A DNA stretch of 9,439 bases from Desulfovibrio sp. GTDB lineage: Bacteria; Desulfobacterota; Desulfovibrionia; Desulfovibrionales; Desulfovibrionaceae. The position numbers and the translations under genes are program-made. Of this stretch, positions 1-8,410 are shown piece after piece; within the stretch, counting starts at the first letter, position 1, and the number at the start of each line of letters is the position of its first letter. Under the pieces are notes generated by a model. It was given only the letters and a program-made list of their open reading frames with translations. It ran no database searches and was not told where the DNA came from. Location of the stretch: contig DQED01000363.1 in the NCBI GenBank assembly GCA_003525525.1, forward strand, positions 1 to 9,439, given 5' to 3'.

Positions 1-852
1 TCCCGGGCCCGCAACCTCCACGCCGCGGCCAGGCGGATCATGGCCGAACACGGCGGCGCGTTTCCCGCCACGTTCGAGGCCGTGCGCGCGCTGCCCGGCG
101 TCGGGGCCTACACGGCCGGGGCCGTGGCGAGCATGGCGCTCGGGCTCGACGAGGTGGCCGTGGACGCCAACGTGCTGCGCGTGCTCGCCCGGGTGTGCGA
201 CATCGACGCGCCCGTCAAGGAACCGGCCGGCCGCGCCCGGGCCGAGACGCTCGCGCGCGAACTGTTGCCGCCAGGGCAAGCCGGTGATTTCAACGAGGCG
301 CTCATGGAATTCGGGGCGCTCGTCTGCCGGCCGAAAACCCCGGATTGCGCCCGCTGTCCCCTTGGCGGCGCGTGCCAGGCGCGCCACCTCGGCATCGTGG
401 CCGACCGGCCGGTGCTCTCCAGGTCCAAGGACATCACCCCGCTTTTCGTGGCCACGGGCGTGCTCGTCCACGACGGCAAGGTGTTCATCCAGAAACGCCT
501 GCCAGCCGGGGCCTGGGGCAACCTCTGGGAATTCCCGGGCGGGCGCATCGAGGAGGGCGAGACGCCCGAGGCGGCCATCGTGCGCGAATTTCGCGAGGAA
601 ACGGATTTTCCCACCGCCGTTTCCGCCAAGCTCGCCGTGATCCGCCACGGCTACACCACCTACCGCGTGACGCTGCACTGTTTCTTGCTGCGCCTGACCA
701 ATGGCGCAAGCGTTGCTACGCCGCCCGAACCGACGCTGACCGCCGCGCAGGAAAGCCTCTGGGTCGCGCCCGAAGCCCTGGCCCGCTTCGCTTTTCCGGC
801 GGGACACAGGAAACTCATCGACCGGATGGCGAACAGTTTGTGGCTTTCCTAG
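1..852 (+). CDS. mutY: A/G-specific adenine glycosylase MutY with C-terminal Nudix domain (5' end missing)
   Basis: MutY removes adenine mispaired with 8-oxoguanine, in base excision repair. The reading frame is open from base 1 (SRARNLH, the usual MutY segment), so about 80-90 N-terminal residues, including the catalytic Glu, lie outside the window. Visible in order: the helix-hairpin-helix LPGVGAYTAG (91-120) with the Tyr typical of MutY; VDANVLRVLAR with the catalytic Asp at 163-165; a 4Fe-4S loop with Cys at 325, 346, 355 and 373 in C-X6-C-X2-C-X5-C spacing; and a C-terminal Nudix fold from about 430. The Nudix segment GRIEEGE-X7-REFREE (541-603) matches the catalytic consensus, which is unusual because this domain in MutY normally only recognises 8-oxoG. 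The position of the FSH 8-oxoG-reading motif appears as YTT, an approximate alignment. MutY identity is firm; hydrolase activity of the Nudix domain is inference. Confidence 0.95.
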   Translation, partial: SRARNLHAAARRIMAEHGGAFPATFEAVRALPGVGAYTAGAVASMALGLDEVAVDANVLRVLARVCDIDAPVKEPAGRARAETLARELLPPGQAGDFNEALMEFGALVCRPKTPDCARCPLGGACQARHLGIVADRPVLSRSKDITPLFVATGVLVHDGKVFIQKRLPAGAWGNLWEFPGGRIEEGETPEAAIVREFREETDFPTAVSAKLAVIRHGYTTYRVTLHCFLLRLTNGASVATPPEPTLTAAQESLWVAPEALARFAFPAGHRKLIDRMANSLWLS

Positions 853-860
853 ACCGAAAG

Positions 861-884
861 CGCAACAGAATTCGTGCTGTTGCG
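861..884 (+). terminator. Stem-loop just after mutY, possible weak terminator
   Basis: CGCAACAG (861-868) and CTGTTGCG (877-884) are perfect inverted repeats around an 8-base loop, and a G.U pair can extend the stem. The hairpin starts 8 bases after the mutY stop. Only a poor T stretch (TCTTG) follows, so termination would be inefficient at best. It may equally be a processing or stability hairpin between mutY and the export operon. Confidence 0.35.
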
Positions 885-940
885 TCTTGACGGACGCCCT
901 GCGGCTTGCCATGACCCCGGGAACACAAAACGGGAGTCCC

Positions 941-2164
941 ATGAGCGATACCCTGGAAGCCCTGCGCATCACCGCAGAGGACAAGTCCGACCGGTTCACG
1001 GGCGGCGGCAGGCCGCGTCGCCGTCGCCGCCGCTGGCCCTACCTCCTGGCGGCGCTTCTTGCGGCCGTCATGGCGGCCTGGATGTTTTCGCCGCGCACGT
1101 TCACCGTCTCGGCCGCGACCGTCGGCCTGGCCTACCCGTCGCGCACGCTGACGAAGCTGACGGCCAGCGGCTACGTCGTGGCCCAGCGCAAGGCGGCGCT
1201 CGCCACCAAGGCCACGGCCCAGCTCGTCTGGCTCGGCGTGGAGGAAGGCAGCAGGGTGCAAAAGGGCCAGGTGGTGGCGCGCCTGGAAAGCGCCGACGTC
1301 GAAGCCTCGCGAGACCAGGCCCGCCACGACATGGAGGCGGCCAGGTACCAGATCGCCTCGGCCGAGGCGGAGCTCGCCGACGCGCGCATCCATTACGGGC
1401 GCATGAAAAAACTCGTGACCGGCGACTATGTGGCCCACTCCGACTACGACACCGCCGAAGCGCGGCTCAAGAAGGCCGCCGCCGCCCTGGACCAGGCCAA
1501 GGCCAACCTCAAGGCCCGCGCCGAGGCTCTGAACCAGGCCGAGGCGCAGCTGACCTACACCGACCTCGAAGCGCCCTTCGACGCCGTGGTGCTGACCAAA
1601 AACGCCGACGTCGGCGACATCATCTCGCCGCTTGGCGCCTCCTCCACGTCCAAGGCCGCCGTGGTCACCATCGCGGACATGGGCTCGCTGGCCGTGGAGG
1701 TGGACGTCTCGGAATCGAGCCTGCGCCAGGTGGTCGTGGGCGAGCCCTGCGAAATCATGCTCGACGCCATCCCGAGCGAGCGCTTTCCCGGCAAGGTGCA
1801 CATGATCGTGCCCACGGCCGACCGCACCAAGGCCACCGTGCTCGTCAAGGTGCGTTTCGACGCCCTGGACCCTCGCGTGCTGCCGGAAATGAGCGCCAAG
1901 GTGGCCTTTCTCTCGCGCGCGCTGACCCAGGCCGAGACCACGCCGCGCCTGGCCGTGCCGGCCGCGGCCGTGACCACGCGCGACGGGCGCGACGCCGTCT
2001 TCGTCATCAAGGACGGCAAGGCGCTGCTCACCCCCGTGACGCTCGGCGAGCCCCTCGGCGATATGCGCGAAGTGACCTCGGGCCTGGAATCCGGGCTCAA
2101 GGTCGTGCTCTCGCCCCCGGACAAGCTCGCCTCCGGCGACGCCGTGACCCTGGCCGAGGGCTGA
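941..2164 (+). CDS. Periplasmic adaptor (HlyD/MacA-type) of an ABC exporter
   Basis: A 407-residue membrane fusion protein that should link the inner-membrane ABC transporter encoded downstream to the periplasm or an outer-membrane exit. The ATG at 941 is chosen because GGGAG (932-936) lies 4 bases before it; the frame is open back to a TTG at 887 that has no such site. Residues 24-31 are a strongly basic cytoplasmic stretch, and residues 32-50 form a single membrane anchor. A first lipoyl half-motif follows (about 75-118, with GVEEGSRVQKGQVVARLES). An Ala/Glu/Lys-rich coiled-coil hairpin spans about 119-207. The second lipoyl half runs from about 208 (TYTDLEAPFDAVV). A beta-barrel (about 247-325) and a membrane-proximal domain complete it. 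No lipobox is present. The closest well-known relatives are MacA-like adaptors. The substrate is unknown. The stop lies 2 bases before the ATPase start. Confidence 0.9.
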   Translation: MSDTLEALRITAEDKSDRFTGGGRPRRRRRRWPYLLAALLAAVMAAWMFSPRTFTVSAATVGLAYPSRTLTKLTASGYVVAQRKAALATKATAQLVWLGVEEGSRVQKGQVVARLESADVEASRDQARHDMEAARYQIASAEAELADARIHYGRMKKLVTGDYVAHSDYDTAEARLKKAAAALDQAKANLKARAEALNQAEAQLTYTDLEAPFDAVVLTKNADVGDIISPLGASSTSKAAVVTIADMGSLAVEVDVSESSLRQVVVGEPCEIMLDAIPSERFPGKVHMIVPTADRTKATVLVKVRFDALDPRVLPEMSAKVAFLSRALTQAETTPRLAVPAAAVTTRDGRDAVFVIKDGKALLTPVTLGEPLGDMREVTSGLESGLKVVLSPPDKLASGDAVTLAEG

Positions 2165-2166
2165 TC

Positions 2167-2839
<673 letters not shown>

Positions 2840-2853
<14 letters not shown>

Positions 2854-3997
2854 GCTCATCTTCAAAAACGCCTTCCGCCACCGTCTGCGCTCGATGCTGA
2901 CCATCGTCGGCGTGGCCATCGCGCTGACGGCCTTCGGGCTCATGCGCACGGTCCTCGACGCCTGGAACGCCGGGGTGTCGGCCTCCTCGGCCAACCGCCT
3001 CGTCACGCGAAACGCCGTCTCCCTGACCCAGCCCCTGCCCTACGCCTACAGGGGCCGCATCCGCCAGGTCACGGGCGTGGACATCGTCGCCGCCGGCAAC
3101 TGGTTCGGCGGCATCTACCTCGACGAGAAGAACTTCTTCGCCAATTTCGCCGTGGAAGCCGAGGATTTCTTCCGGCTCTACCCGGAACTGGTGGTCACGC
3201 CCGCCGAACAGAAGGCGTTTCTGACCGACCGCAAGGGCGCGGTCATCGGCCGCAAGCTGGCCGACCGCTTCCACTGGCGCGTAGGCGACACCGTCACCCT
3301 GCGCGGCACCATCTTTCCGGGCCAATGGCCCATGACCATCCGCGCCATCTACAAGGGCGCGCGGCCGGACACCGACGAGACCGTGCTCTATCTCCACTGG
3401 TCCTACGTCGACGAGGTCATGAAAAAGACGACCCCGCGCCGCGCCGGCCAGACGGGCTTTTTCATGATCGGCATCGGCGACGCCACGAAAGCGGCGGAGA
3501 TTTCCAAGGACATCGACGCGCTTTTTCGCAATTCCCAGGCCGAGACCCTGACCGAGACGGAAAAGGCCTTCCAGATGGGCTTCGTCTCCATGAGCGAGGC
3601 CATCCTCATGGCCATCACCGTGGTCTCCTACGTGGTCATCGGCATCATCCTGGCCGTGGCCGCCAACACCATGGCCATGTCCGCCCGGGAACGGCTGGGG
3701 GAATTCGCGGTACTCAAAACCCTCGGCTTCCCCGGCCCTACGCTCGGGCTCATGCTCCTGGCCGAATCCCTGCTGTTGTCCCTTTCCGGCGCTGCCCTGG
3801 CCATGGGCCTGCTGCCGGCCATCACCGACGCCTTTACCAAGAACCTGGCCCAGTATTTTCCCATTTTCTTCGTCTCGCGCGAAACCATGCTCCTGCTCCC
3901 GGCCTTCGGCGTGGCCGTGGGCGTACTGGCCGCCGCGGCCCCGGCCGTGCGCGTGGGCACGGTGCGCATCGCCGCAGCGTTCCGGAGGATCGGCTGA
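2840..3997 (+). CDS. ABC transporter permease 1, FtsX/MacB-type
   Basis: A 385-residue inner-membrane permease starting at GTG 2840, inside the end of the ATPase gene. AAGGG (2827-2831) sits 8 bases upstream. The start is also favoured because it keeps the amphipathic segment LIFKNAFRHRLRS that precedes the first membrane helix in this family. Layout: TM1 about residues 18-38, a large periplasmic domain about 40-250, then TM2 about 254-280, TM3 about 300-328 and TM4 about 350-372. The loop after TM2 (MSARERLGEFAVLKTLGF) is the coupling-helix region that contacts the ATPase. This is the 4-TM FtsX/MacB/LolC-E topology without a fused ATPase. It differs clearly in its periplasmic domain from permease 2, so the two probably form a heterodimer, as LolC and LolE do. 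The substrate cannot be read from sequence. Confidence 0.9.
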
Positions 3998-5163
3998 TGG
4001 CCGTGCCGCTGGCCTATTCCTGGCGCAACTTGAGCACGCGCCGCCTGACCACGGCGCTGACCGCCGGCGGCATGGCGCTCGTGGTCTTCGTGTTCGCGGC
4101 CACGCTCATGCTGGCCGAGGGCCTGCGCCAGACCCTCGTGGCCACGGGCTCGCCCGGAAACGCCATCGTGCTGCGCAAGGGTTCGGAAACGGAGGTGCAA
4201 AGCGGCATCGAACGCGCCCAGGCCGCGGCCGTCGCCACCCGGCCCGAAATCGCGCTCGGCGGCGACGGCCGGGCGCTTGCGGCGAAGGAATCCGTGGTGC
4301 TCATTGGCCTCACGAAAAAATCCACGGGCAAGACCTCCAACGTGGTCATCCGGGGTACGGCTCCCGCCTCCCTGACGCTGCGGCCGCAGATCCGCCTCGC
4401 CTCAGGCCGCCTGCCGCGCCCGGGCACGCCGGAAATCATGGTCGGCGCGGCCGTTGCCAAGGGGTTCGCAAACGCGGAAATCGGCCAGAGTCTGCGCTTC
4501 GGCAAACGCGAATGGCCCATCGTCGGCATTTTCGACGCCGGGCAGACCGGATTTTCCTCGGAGATCTGGGGCGACGCGGACCAGCTCATGCCGGCCTTCG
4601 GGCGCGGCGCCTATTCGATCGTGGTCGCGGGGCTGCGCGAACCCGGGCTTTTCGACGCCTTCAAGGAGGCCGTGGAAGCCGACCCGCGGCTGCAGGCCGA
4701 GGCCTGGCGCGAGACGCGCTATTACGAGAAGCAGTCGGACATGATGCGCAAGTTCCTGACGGTGCTTGGCGTGGCGCTCACGGCCATCTTTTCGCTGGGC
4801 GCGATGATCGGGGCCACGATCACCATGTATTCCGCCGTGGCCAACCGCGTGCCGGAGATCGGCACCCTGCGCGCCATCGGCTTCACGCGCGGGAGCATCC
4901 TGGCCGCGTTTCTGCTCGAATCGATGTTCCTCGGCCTGCTCGGGGGCGTGGCGGGCGTGGGCCTTGCGGCCGGGCTTTCCTTCGTCTCCTTTTCCACCAC
5001 CAACTTCCAGACGTTTTCCGAACTCTCCTTCAAGTTCGCCCTCGCGCCCTGGATCGTGGCCCTGTCTCTGGCCTTCTCCCTGGTCATGGGCGTGGTCGGC
5101 GGCTTTTTGCCGGCGGTGCGCGCCTCGCGCATGAACATCGTGGCCGCCCTGCGCCAGGGCTGA
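3997..5163 (+). CDS. ABC transporter permease 2, FtsX/MacB-type
   Basis: A 388-residue partner permease. Its ATG shares one base with the stop of permease 1 (TGATG at 3995-3999), and GGAGG (3984-3988) lies 8 bases upstream, so it is almost certainly translated by coupling. TM1 is about residues 18-40. A periplasmic domain spans about 42-250 and includes GDADQLMPAF, a form common in MacB-like core domains. TM2 is about 255-282, TM3 about 300-330 and TM4 about 348-372. The coupling segment VANRVPEIGTLRAIGFTRGS (281-300) is a textbook FtsX-family signature. The end PAVRASRMNIVAALRQG is also typical of the family. It is the last gene of the tightly packed operon. No outer-membrane TolC-like factor is in view, so the exit route is unknown. 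Confidence 0.9.
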   Translation: MAVPLAYSWRNLSTRRLTTALTAGGMALVVFVFAATLMLAEGLRQTLVATGSPGNAIVLRKGSETEVQSGIERAQAAAVATRPEIALGGDGRALAAKESVVLIGLTKKSTGKTSNVVIRGTAPASLTLRPQIRLASGRLPRPGTPEIMVGAAVAKGFANAEIGQSLRFGKREWPIVGIFDAGQTGFSSEIWGDADQLMPAFGRGAYSIVVAGLREPGLFDAFKEAVEADPRLQAEAWRETRYYEKQSDMMRKFLTVLGVALTAIFSLGAMIGATITMYSAVANRVPEIGTLRAIGFTRGSILAAFLLESMFLGLLGGVAGVGLAAGLSFVSFSTTNFQTFSELSFKFALAPWIVALSLAFSLVMGVVGGFLPAVRASRMNIVAALRQG

Positions 5164-5178
5164 CGTCCCGCCACCAAA

Positions 5179-5201
5179 ACGTCACCGCGCGTCGGTAACG
5201 T
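5179..5201 (+). promoter_or_regulatory. Imperfect palindrome/hairpin in the corA leader
   Basis: ACGTCACCG (5179-5187) and CGGTAACGT (5193-5201) pair over nine positions with one C-A mismatch around the loop CGCGT. It lies between permease 2 and corA. No T run follows, so it does not look like a normal terminator; an operator or leader hairpin is possible. No clear -35/-10 pair was seen between 5164 and 5257. Function is unknown. Confidence 0.25.
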
Positions 5202-5257
5202 GTCGGCGTCGTCCTCCCCGTCCGGGGCGGCCAGTTCCCCTTTCGCGAGGCTTCGTC

Positions 5258-6325
5258 ATGCTCAGGCACATGCGCCCCCAACACGTCAAGGCCAACCAGG
5301 AATTCGGCACCGTCTCCTATGTCGGCGCGGCCAAGGCCTTTTCCCCGTACGTCAACGTCATCGTCTACGGCGACGGCAGCTTCGCCGAAACGCGCTACGA
5401 ACACGGCCAGACGCCGGTCATCCCCGCGCCGCGCGAGGACCGGGTCATCTGGGTGCGCGTGGTCGGCGTCCACGACATCGGCGTCATCAAGTCCGTTGGC
5501 GCGTCCATCGACATGCCCTCCATGCTCATGGAGGACGTGGCCGACACCACGCAGCGCCCGAAATACGAGGAATTCGGCGACGCCATGTTCATGGCGCTCA
5601 AGATCATCGACATGGACGCGGCGCAGGAGTCGCTGACCGCCGAACAGGTGAGCATCGCCATGGACGGCACGTCGGTCTTCACCTTCCAGGAAAACGCGGC
5701 GAACGTCTGGGACAACTACCTGGACCGGCTGCGCAAGGGCCGGCACCTGGGCAAGTCCGATCCGCACTACCTGATGCTCGCGCTGCTCGACGTCATCGTC
5801 GACCGCTACATGATCACGCTCGGCAAGCTCGGCGACAAGGCCGAGAAGCTCGAGGAACTGCTCTTCGGCGCGCAGACCGAGGCGACGCTGTCGGAATTTT
5901 ACAACCTCAAGCGCGAGACGGCGTACCTGCGCAAATACATCTGGCCCCTGCGCGAGGTGTTGCAGGCGCTGTCGCACAAGAAGCATTCGAAAAAGGTCAG
6001 CGATTACGCGAAGTCCTACATGCGCGAAATCGTGGACCATGTCAAAATGGTGGTGGAAACGGTGGACACGCTCAACCAGATCGCCACGAGCATGATCGAC
6101 GTCTATTCGTCCGTTGCGGACATGCGCATGAACATGGTGATGAAGGTGCTCACCGTCATCGGCACGATATTCCTGCCGCTCACCTTCATCACGAGCCTTT
6201 ACGGCATGAACTTCGAGAACATGCCGGAACTCAAGTGGCGCTACGGCTACTACATCATCCTCGCGTTCATGCTCGCGCTCTCGATCGGGATGCTGGCCTG
6301 GTTTCGCAAGAAGAAATGGCTGTAG
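5258..6325 (+). CDS. corA: CorA-family magnesium/divalent metal ion transporter
   Basis: CorA proteins are pentameric inner-membrane channels that take up Mg2+ (some carry Co2+, Ni2+ or Zn2+). This 355-residue protein has the expected plan: a cytoplasmic N-terminal domain (about 1-230), a long charged helical stalk (about 200-295), TM1 about 296-314, the selectivity motif YGMNF (315-319), a short periplasmic loop (ENMPELKWRYGYY), TM2 about 331-349, and the basic cytoplasmic end FRKKKWL. Length and motif are normal for the family. The ATG at 5258 is preferred over the ATG at 5270 because GAGG (5247-5250) lies 7 bases before it. It follows the ABC operon by 94 bases on the same strand, so it may share readthrough transcription or have its own promoter. 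Ion choice cannot be decided from sequence. Confidence 0.93.
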   Translation: MLRHMRPQHVKANQEFGTVSYVGAAKAFSPYVNVIVYGDGSFAETRYEHGQTPVIPAPREDRVIWVRVVGVHDIGVIKSVGASIDMPSMLMEDVADTTQRPKYEEFGDAMFMALKIIDMDAAQESLTAEQVSIAMDGTSVFTFQENAANVWDNYLDRLRKGRHLGKSDPHYLMLALLDVIVDRYMITLGKLGDKAEKLEELLFGAQTEATLSEFYNLKRETAYLRKYIWPLREVLQALSHKKHSKKVSDYAKSYMREIVDHVKMVVETVDTLNQIATSMIDVYSSVADMRMNMVMKVLTVIGTIFLPLTFITSLYGMNFENMPELKWRYGYYIILAFMLALSIGMLAWFRKKKWL

Positions 6326-6356
6326 CCGGGCGGACAGTTCTCGCGTTCAGGGAGGT

Positions 6357-6382
6357 CCGGAAAGGGGTGGTCCCCCTTCCGG
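6357..6382. terminator. Hairpin after corA, terminator-like
   Basis: CCGGAAAGGGG (6357-6367) pairs with CCCCCTTCCGG (6372-6382) around loop TGGT. There is one A-C mismatch on + strand RNA, which becomes a G.U pair on - strand RNA. It lies about 30 bases past the corA stop in the convergent region. No T run follows on either strand. On the + side a 22-base all-pyrimidine stretch (6393-6414) comes next, which could suit Rho rather than intrinsic termination. Confidence 0.4.
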
Positions 6383-6458
6383 CCGTCAGAGACCTTCCTC
6401 CCTTCCCCTCTCTCGTGAATCTTCCGCTTACGCGGCAGCGCATCGCATCACGCGGCAA

Positions 6459-6502
6459 GCATCTTTTCCCCTTGAAAAGGACTGTCGCCTTTTCAGGGAT
6501 GC
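6459..6502. terminator. Nested hairpin between the convergent corA and glnK genes
   Basis: GAAAAGG (6474-6480) and CCTTTTC (6488-6494) form a perfect 7-base stem around ACTGTCG. On + strand RNA it can extend to 11 pairs (6470-6480 with 6488-6498), and the outer arms GCATC (6459-6463) and GATGC (6498-6502) are also complementary. It begins only a few bases past the glnK stop, so it is the first structure met by amtB-glnK transcripts and the last met by corA readthrough. Its A-rich and T-rich arms suit a bidirectional terminator, but no T run extends beyond the stem. Confidence 0.45.
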
Positions 6503-6506
6503 AACC

Positions 6507-6896
<390 letters not shown>

Positions 6897-8120
6897 CTAC
6901 TCGCCGTAGGCGGCTTCGGTGTGTTCCGAGAGGTCGAGGCCGATGGTCTCGGCCTGGGGCGCAAGCCGCAGCCCCATGACGGCGCGCACGGCCGCCAGGA
7001 GCAGCCAGCTCACGACAAAGGCGAAAACGCCGACCGCGACCACGGCCAGCACCTGGACGCCGAGTTGGTGGGGATTGCCGCTAGCCAGGCCGTCGGCCCC
7101 GGCCGGGTTGACCAGCTTGCTCGCCGCGACGCCGACCAGGAGCGTGCCGAGCACGCCGCCGACGCCGTGGATGCCCACCACGTCCAGGCTGTCGTCGAAA
7201 CGCAAACGGGCCTTTACCAGCACCGCGCCGTAGCACACGGCTCCGGCCAGCATGCCGATGGCGACGGCCCAGCCCGGGGAGACGAAGCCCGCGCCCGGCG
7301 TGATGGTGGCCAGTCCCGCCACGGCCCCGGAGGCCGCGCCCAGGGTCGTGGGCTTGCCGCGGTGCCACCATTCGATGACGCACCAGGTGGCCATGCCGGC
7401 CATGCCGCCGAGATGGGTCGCGGCGAAGGCCCCCACGGCCACGCCGTCGGCGGCCAGGGCGCTGCCGGCGTTGAAGCCGAACCAGCCGAACCACAAAAGG
7501 CCCGTGCCGAGCAGCGTCATGGGCAGGTTGTGCGGCACGATCTGATGCCGGCCGTGGTCCTTGCGCGGCCCGGTCGCAAGCACGGCGGCCAAGGCGGCCG
7601 CGCCGCAGGTCAGGTGCACGACGATGCCGCCGGCGAAATCCAGCACGCCCAGTTCCTTGAGCCAGCCGCCGTTGCCCCAGACCCAGTGGCACACGGGATT
7701 ATAAACCAGGATGGTCCAGGCCAGGGAAAAGACCAGAAACGGCCCGAAGCGCAGGCGTTCGGCCACGGCCCCGGTGATCAACGCCGGCGTGATGGCCGCG
7801 AACATGCACTGGAACATGGCGAAGGCCAGATGCGGCACGGTTGCGGCGTAGTCCGGGTTGGGCGCGGCGCCGACCCCGGCAAATCCCGCCCAGCGCAGGG
7901 AGCCGATCAGTCCCTTGATGTCCGGGCCGAAGGACAGGGAATAGCCGAGGTAGACCCATTCGAACGTGACCAGGGAAATCAGGATGAAGCTTTGCATGAT
8001 GGTGCCGAGCACGTTTTTCTTGCGCACCATGCCGCCGTAGAAAAGGGCCAGTCCCGGAATCATGAGCAGCACCAGCGCCGCGCTGACGAGGACAAAGGCC
8101 GTGTCGCCGCTTTGCAGCAT
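6897..8120 (-). CDS. amtB: Ammonium transporter AmtB
   Basis: A trimeric inner-membrane channel for ammonium. This 407-residue protein carries the pore elements at nearly E. coli numbering. The conserved Asp161 and first pore His169 lie in DFAGGIVVHL, and the second pore His318 in DVVGIHGVGG. Phe107 lies in MFAAITPALITGA, with Phe216 and Ser220 in WFGFNAGS. The C-terminal tail ETIGLDLSEHTEAAY is the conserved regulatory tail involved in PII-linked control. Hydrophobic segments fit the usual 11 membrane helices. It begins directly with the first helix (MLQSGDTAFVLVSAALVLLM), with no added signal peptide. AGGGGG (8125-8130 on + numbering) lies 4 bases before the ATG. glnK follows 51 bases downstream. 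In proteobacteria this operon is usually under NtrC and sigma-54, but I found no good -24/-12 site upstream. Confidence 0.96.
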   Translation of the reverse strand: MLQSGDTAFVLVSAALVLLMIPGLALFYGGMVRKKNVLGTIMQSFILISLVTFEWVYLGYSLSFGPDIKGLIGSLRWAGFAGVGAAPNPDYAATVPHLAFAMFQCMFAAITPALITGAVAERLRFGPFLVFSLAWTILVYNPVCHWVWGNGGWLKELGVLDFAGGIVVHLTCGAAALAAVLATGPRKDHGRHQIVPHNLPMTLLGTGLLWFGWFGFNAGSALAADGVAVGAFAATHLGGMAGMATWCVIEWWHRGKPTTLGAASGAVAGLATITPGAGFVSPGWAVAIGMLAGAVCYGAVLVKARLRFDDSLDVVGIHGVGGVLGTLLVGVAASKLVNPAGADGLASGNPHQLGVQVLAVVAVGVFAFVVSWLLLAAVRAVMGLRLAPQAETIGLDLSEHTEAAYGE

Positions 8121-8183
8121 ATCGCCCCCTCAAAAAAGTTTGGTGGGCCAGTAGCATGGGGAACCGGGCCGGGCAAATCACCG

Positions 8184-8194
8184 AATTGTCAATT
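8184..8194 (-). promoter_or_regulatory. AATTGTCAATT palindrome containing a -35-like TTGACA
   Basis: The 11-base sequence is a perfect palindrome about a central T and carries a consensus TTGACA on the - strand, facing amtB about 65 bases upstream of its start. No acceptable -10 hexamer is found 16-18 bases further on, which is GC-rich (GCCCGG). It may be an activator-dependent promoter or an operator rather than a free-standing sigma-70 promoter. Confidence 0.25.
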
Positions 8195-8317
8195 GTGGTG
8201 CGTTTCTACCGGTTTTCCCGACCACGCGCTGCCGCGACATGCGGGAAGGACCGGCGCAACGGACGGCCGCGCGCCCGGTTCACGGGGAGCGATGCTTGCG
8301 CAGCAAAGAAAGGACAC

Positions 8318-8350
8318 CGCCGTCGCCCGAACGCCACGTCGGCGAAGGCG
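8318..8350. other. GC-rich stem-loop in the amtB-pyrD gap
   Basis: CGCCGTCGCC (8318-8327) and GGCGAAGGCG (8341-8350) pair at nine of ten positions around a 13-base loop. In such GC-rich DNA a stem of this length is only weakly significant. No T run follows on either side, so it is not a terminator. Function is unknown. Confidence 0.2.
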
Positions 8351-8394
8351 TATGTCACTGGCCCGAGCGCGGCACGGGCAAAAACAGGGTCAAC

Positions 8395-8410
8395 ATTTCA
8401 AATTTGGAAT
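8395..8410. other. AT-rich imperfect palindrome, candidate operator
   Basis: ATTTCAAA (8395-8402) and TTTGGAAT (8403-8410) are inverted repeats with one mismatch, followed by AAAA. The patch stands out sharply in otherwise GC-rich DNA and lies about 275 bases upstream of amtB. It could be a regulator binding site or part of a promoter, but no matching hexamer pair was found. Confidence 0.25.

Noticed and set aside
815..1801. 328-residue - strand open frame opposite the adaptor
   Set aside because: Shadow of the adaptor gene; His/Gly/Arg-rich with no domain.
874..2166. Long + strand open frame continuing upstream of the ABC ATPase start, suggesting a much larger fused protein
   Set aside because: This part overlaps the adaptor gene out of frame, reads as low-complexity Arg/Gly/Pro-rich sequence typical of GC-rich shadows, and the ATPase has its own well-spaced ribosome binding site at 2156-2160.
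3325..3996. Open frame extending permease 2 upstream by over 200 residues
   Set aside because: It is an out-of-frame shadow of permease 1, and the ATG at 3997 has a strong GGAGG and matches the family N-terminus.
8141..8156. Sigma-54-like TGG-N10-GC match (TGGTGGGCCAGTAGCA) near amtB
   Set aside because: It lies on the + strand pointing away from amtB, with no gene to drive in that direction, and matches the consensus only partly.
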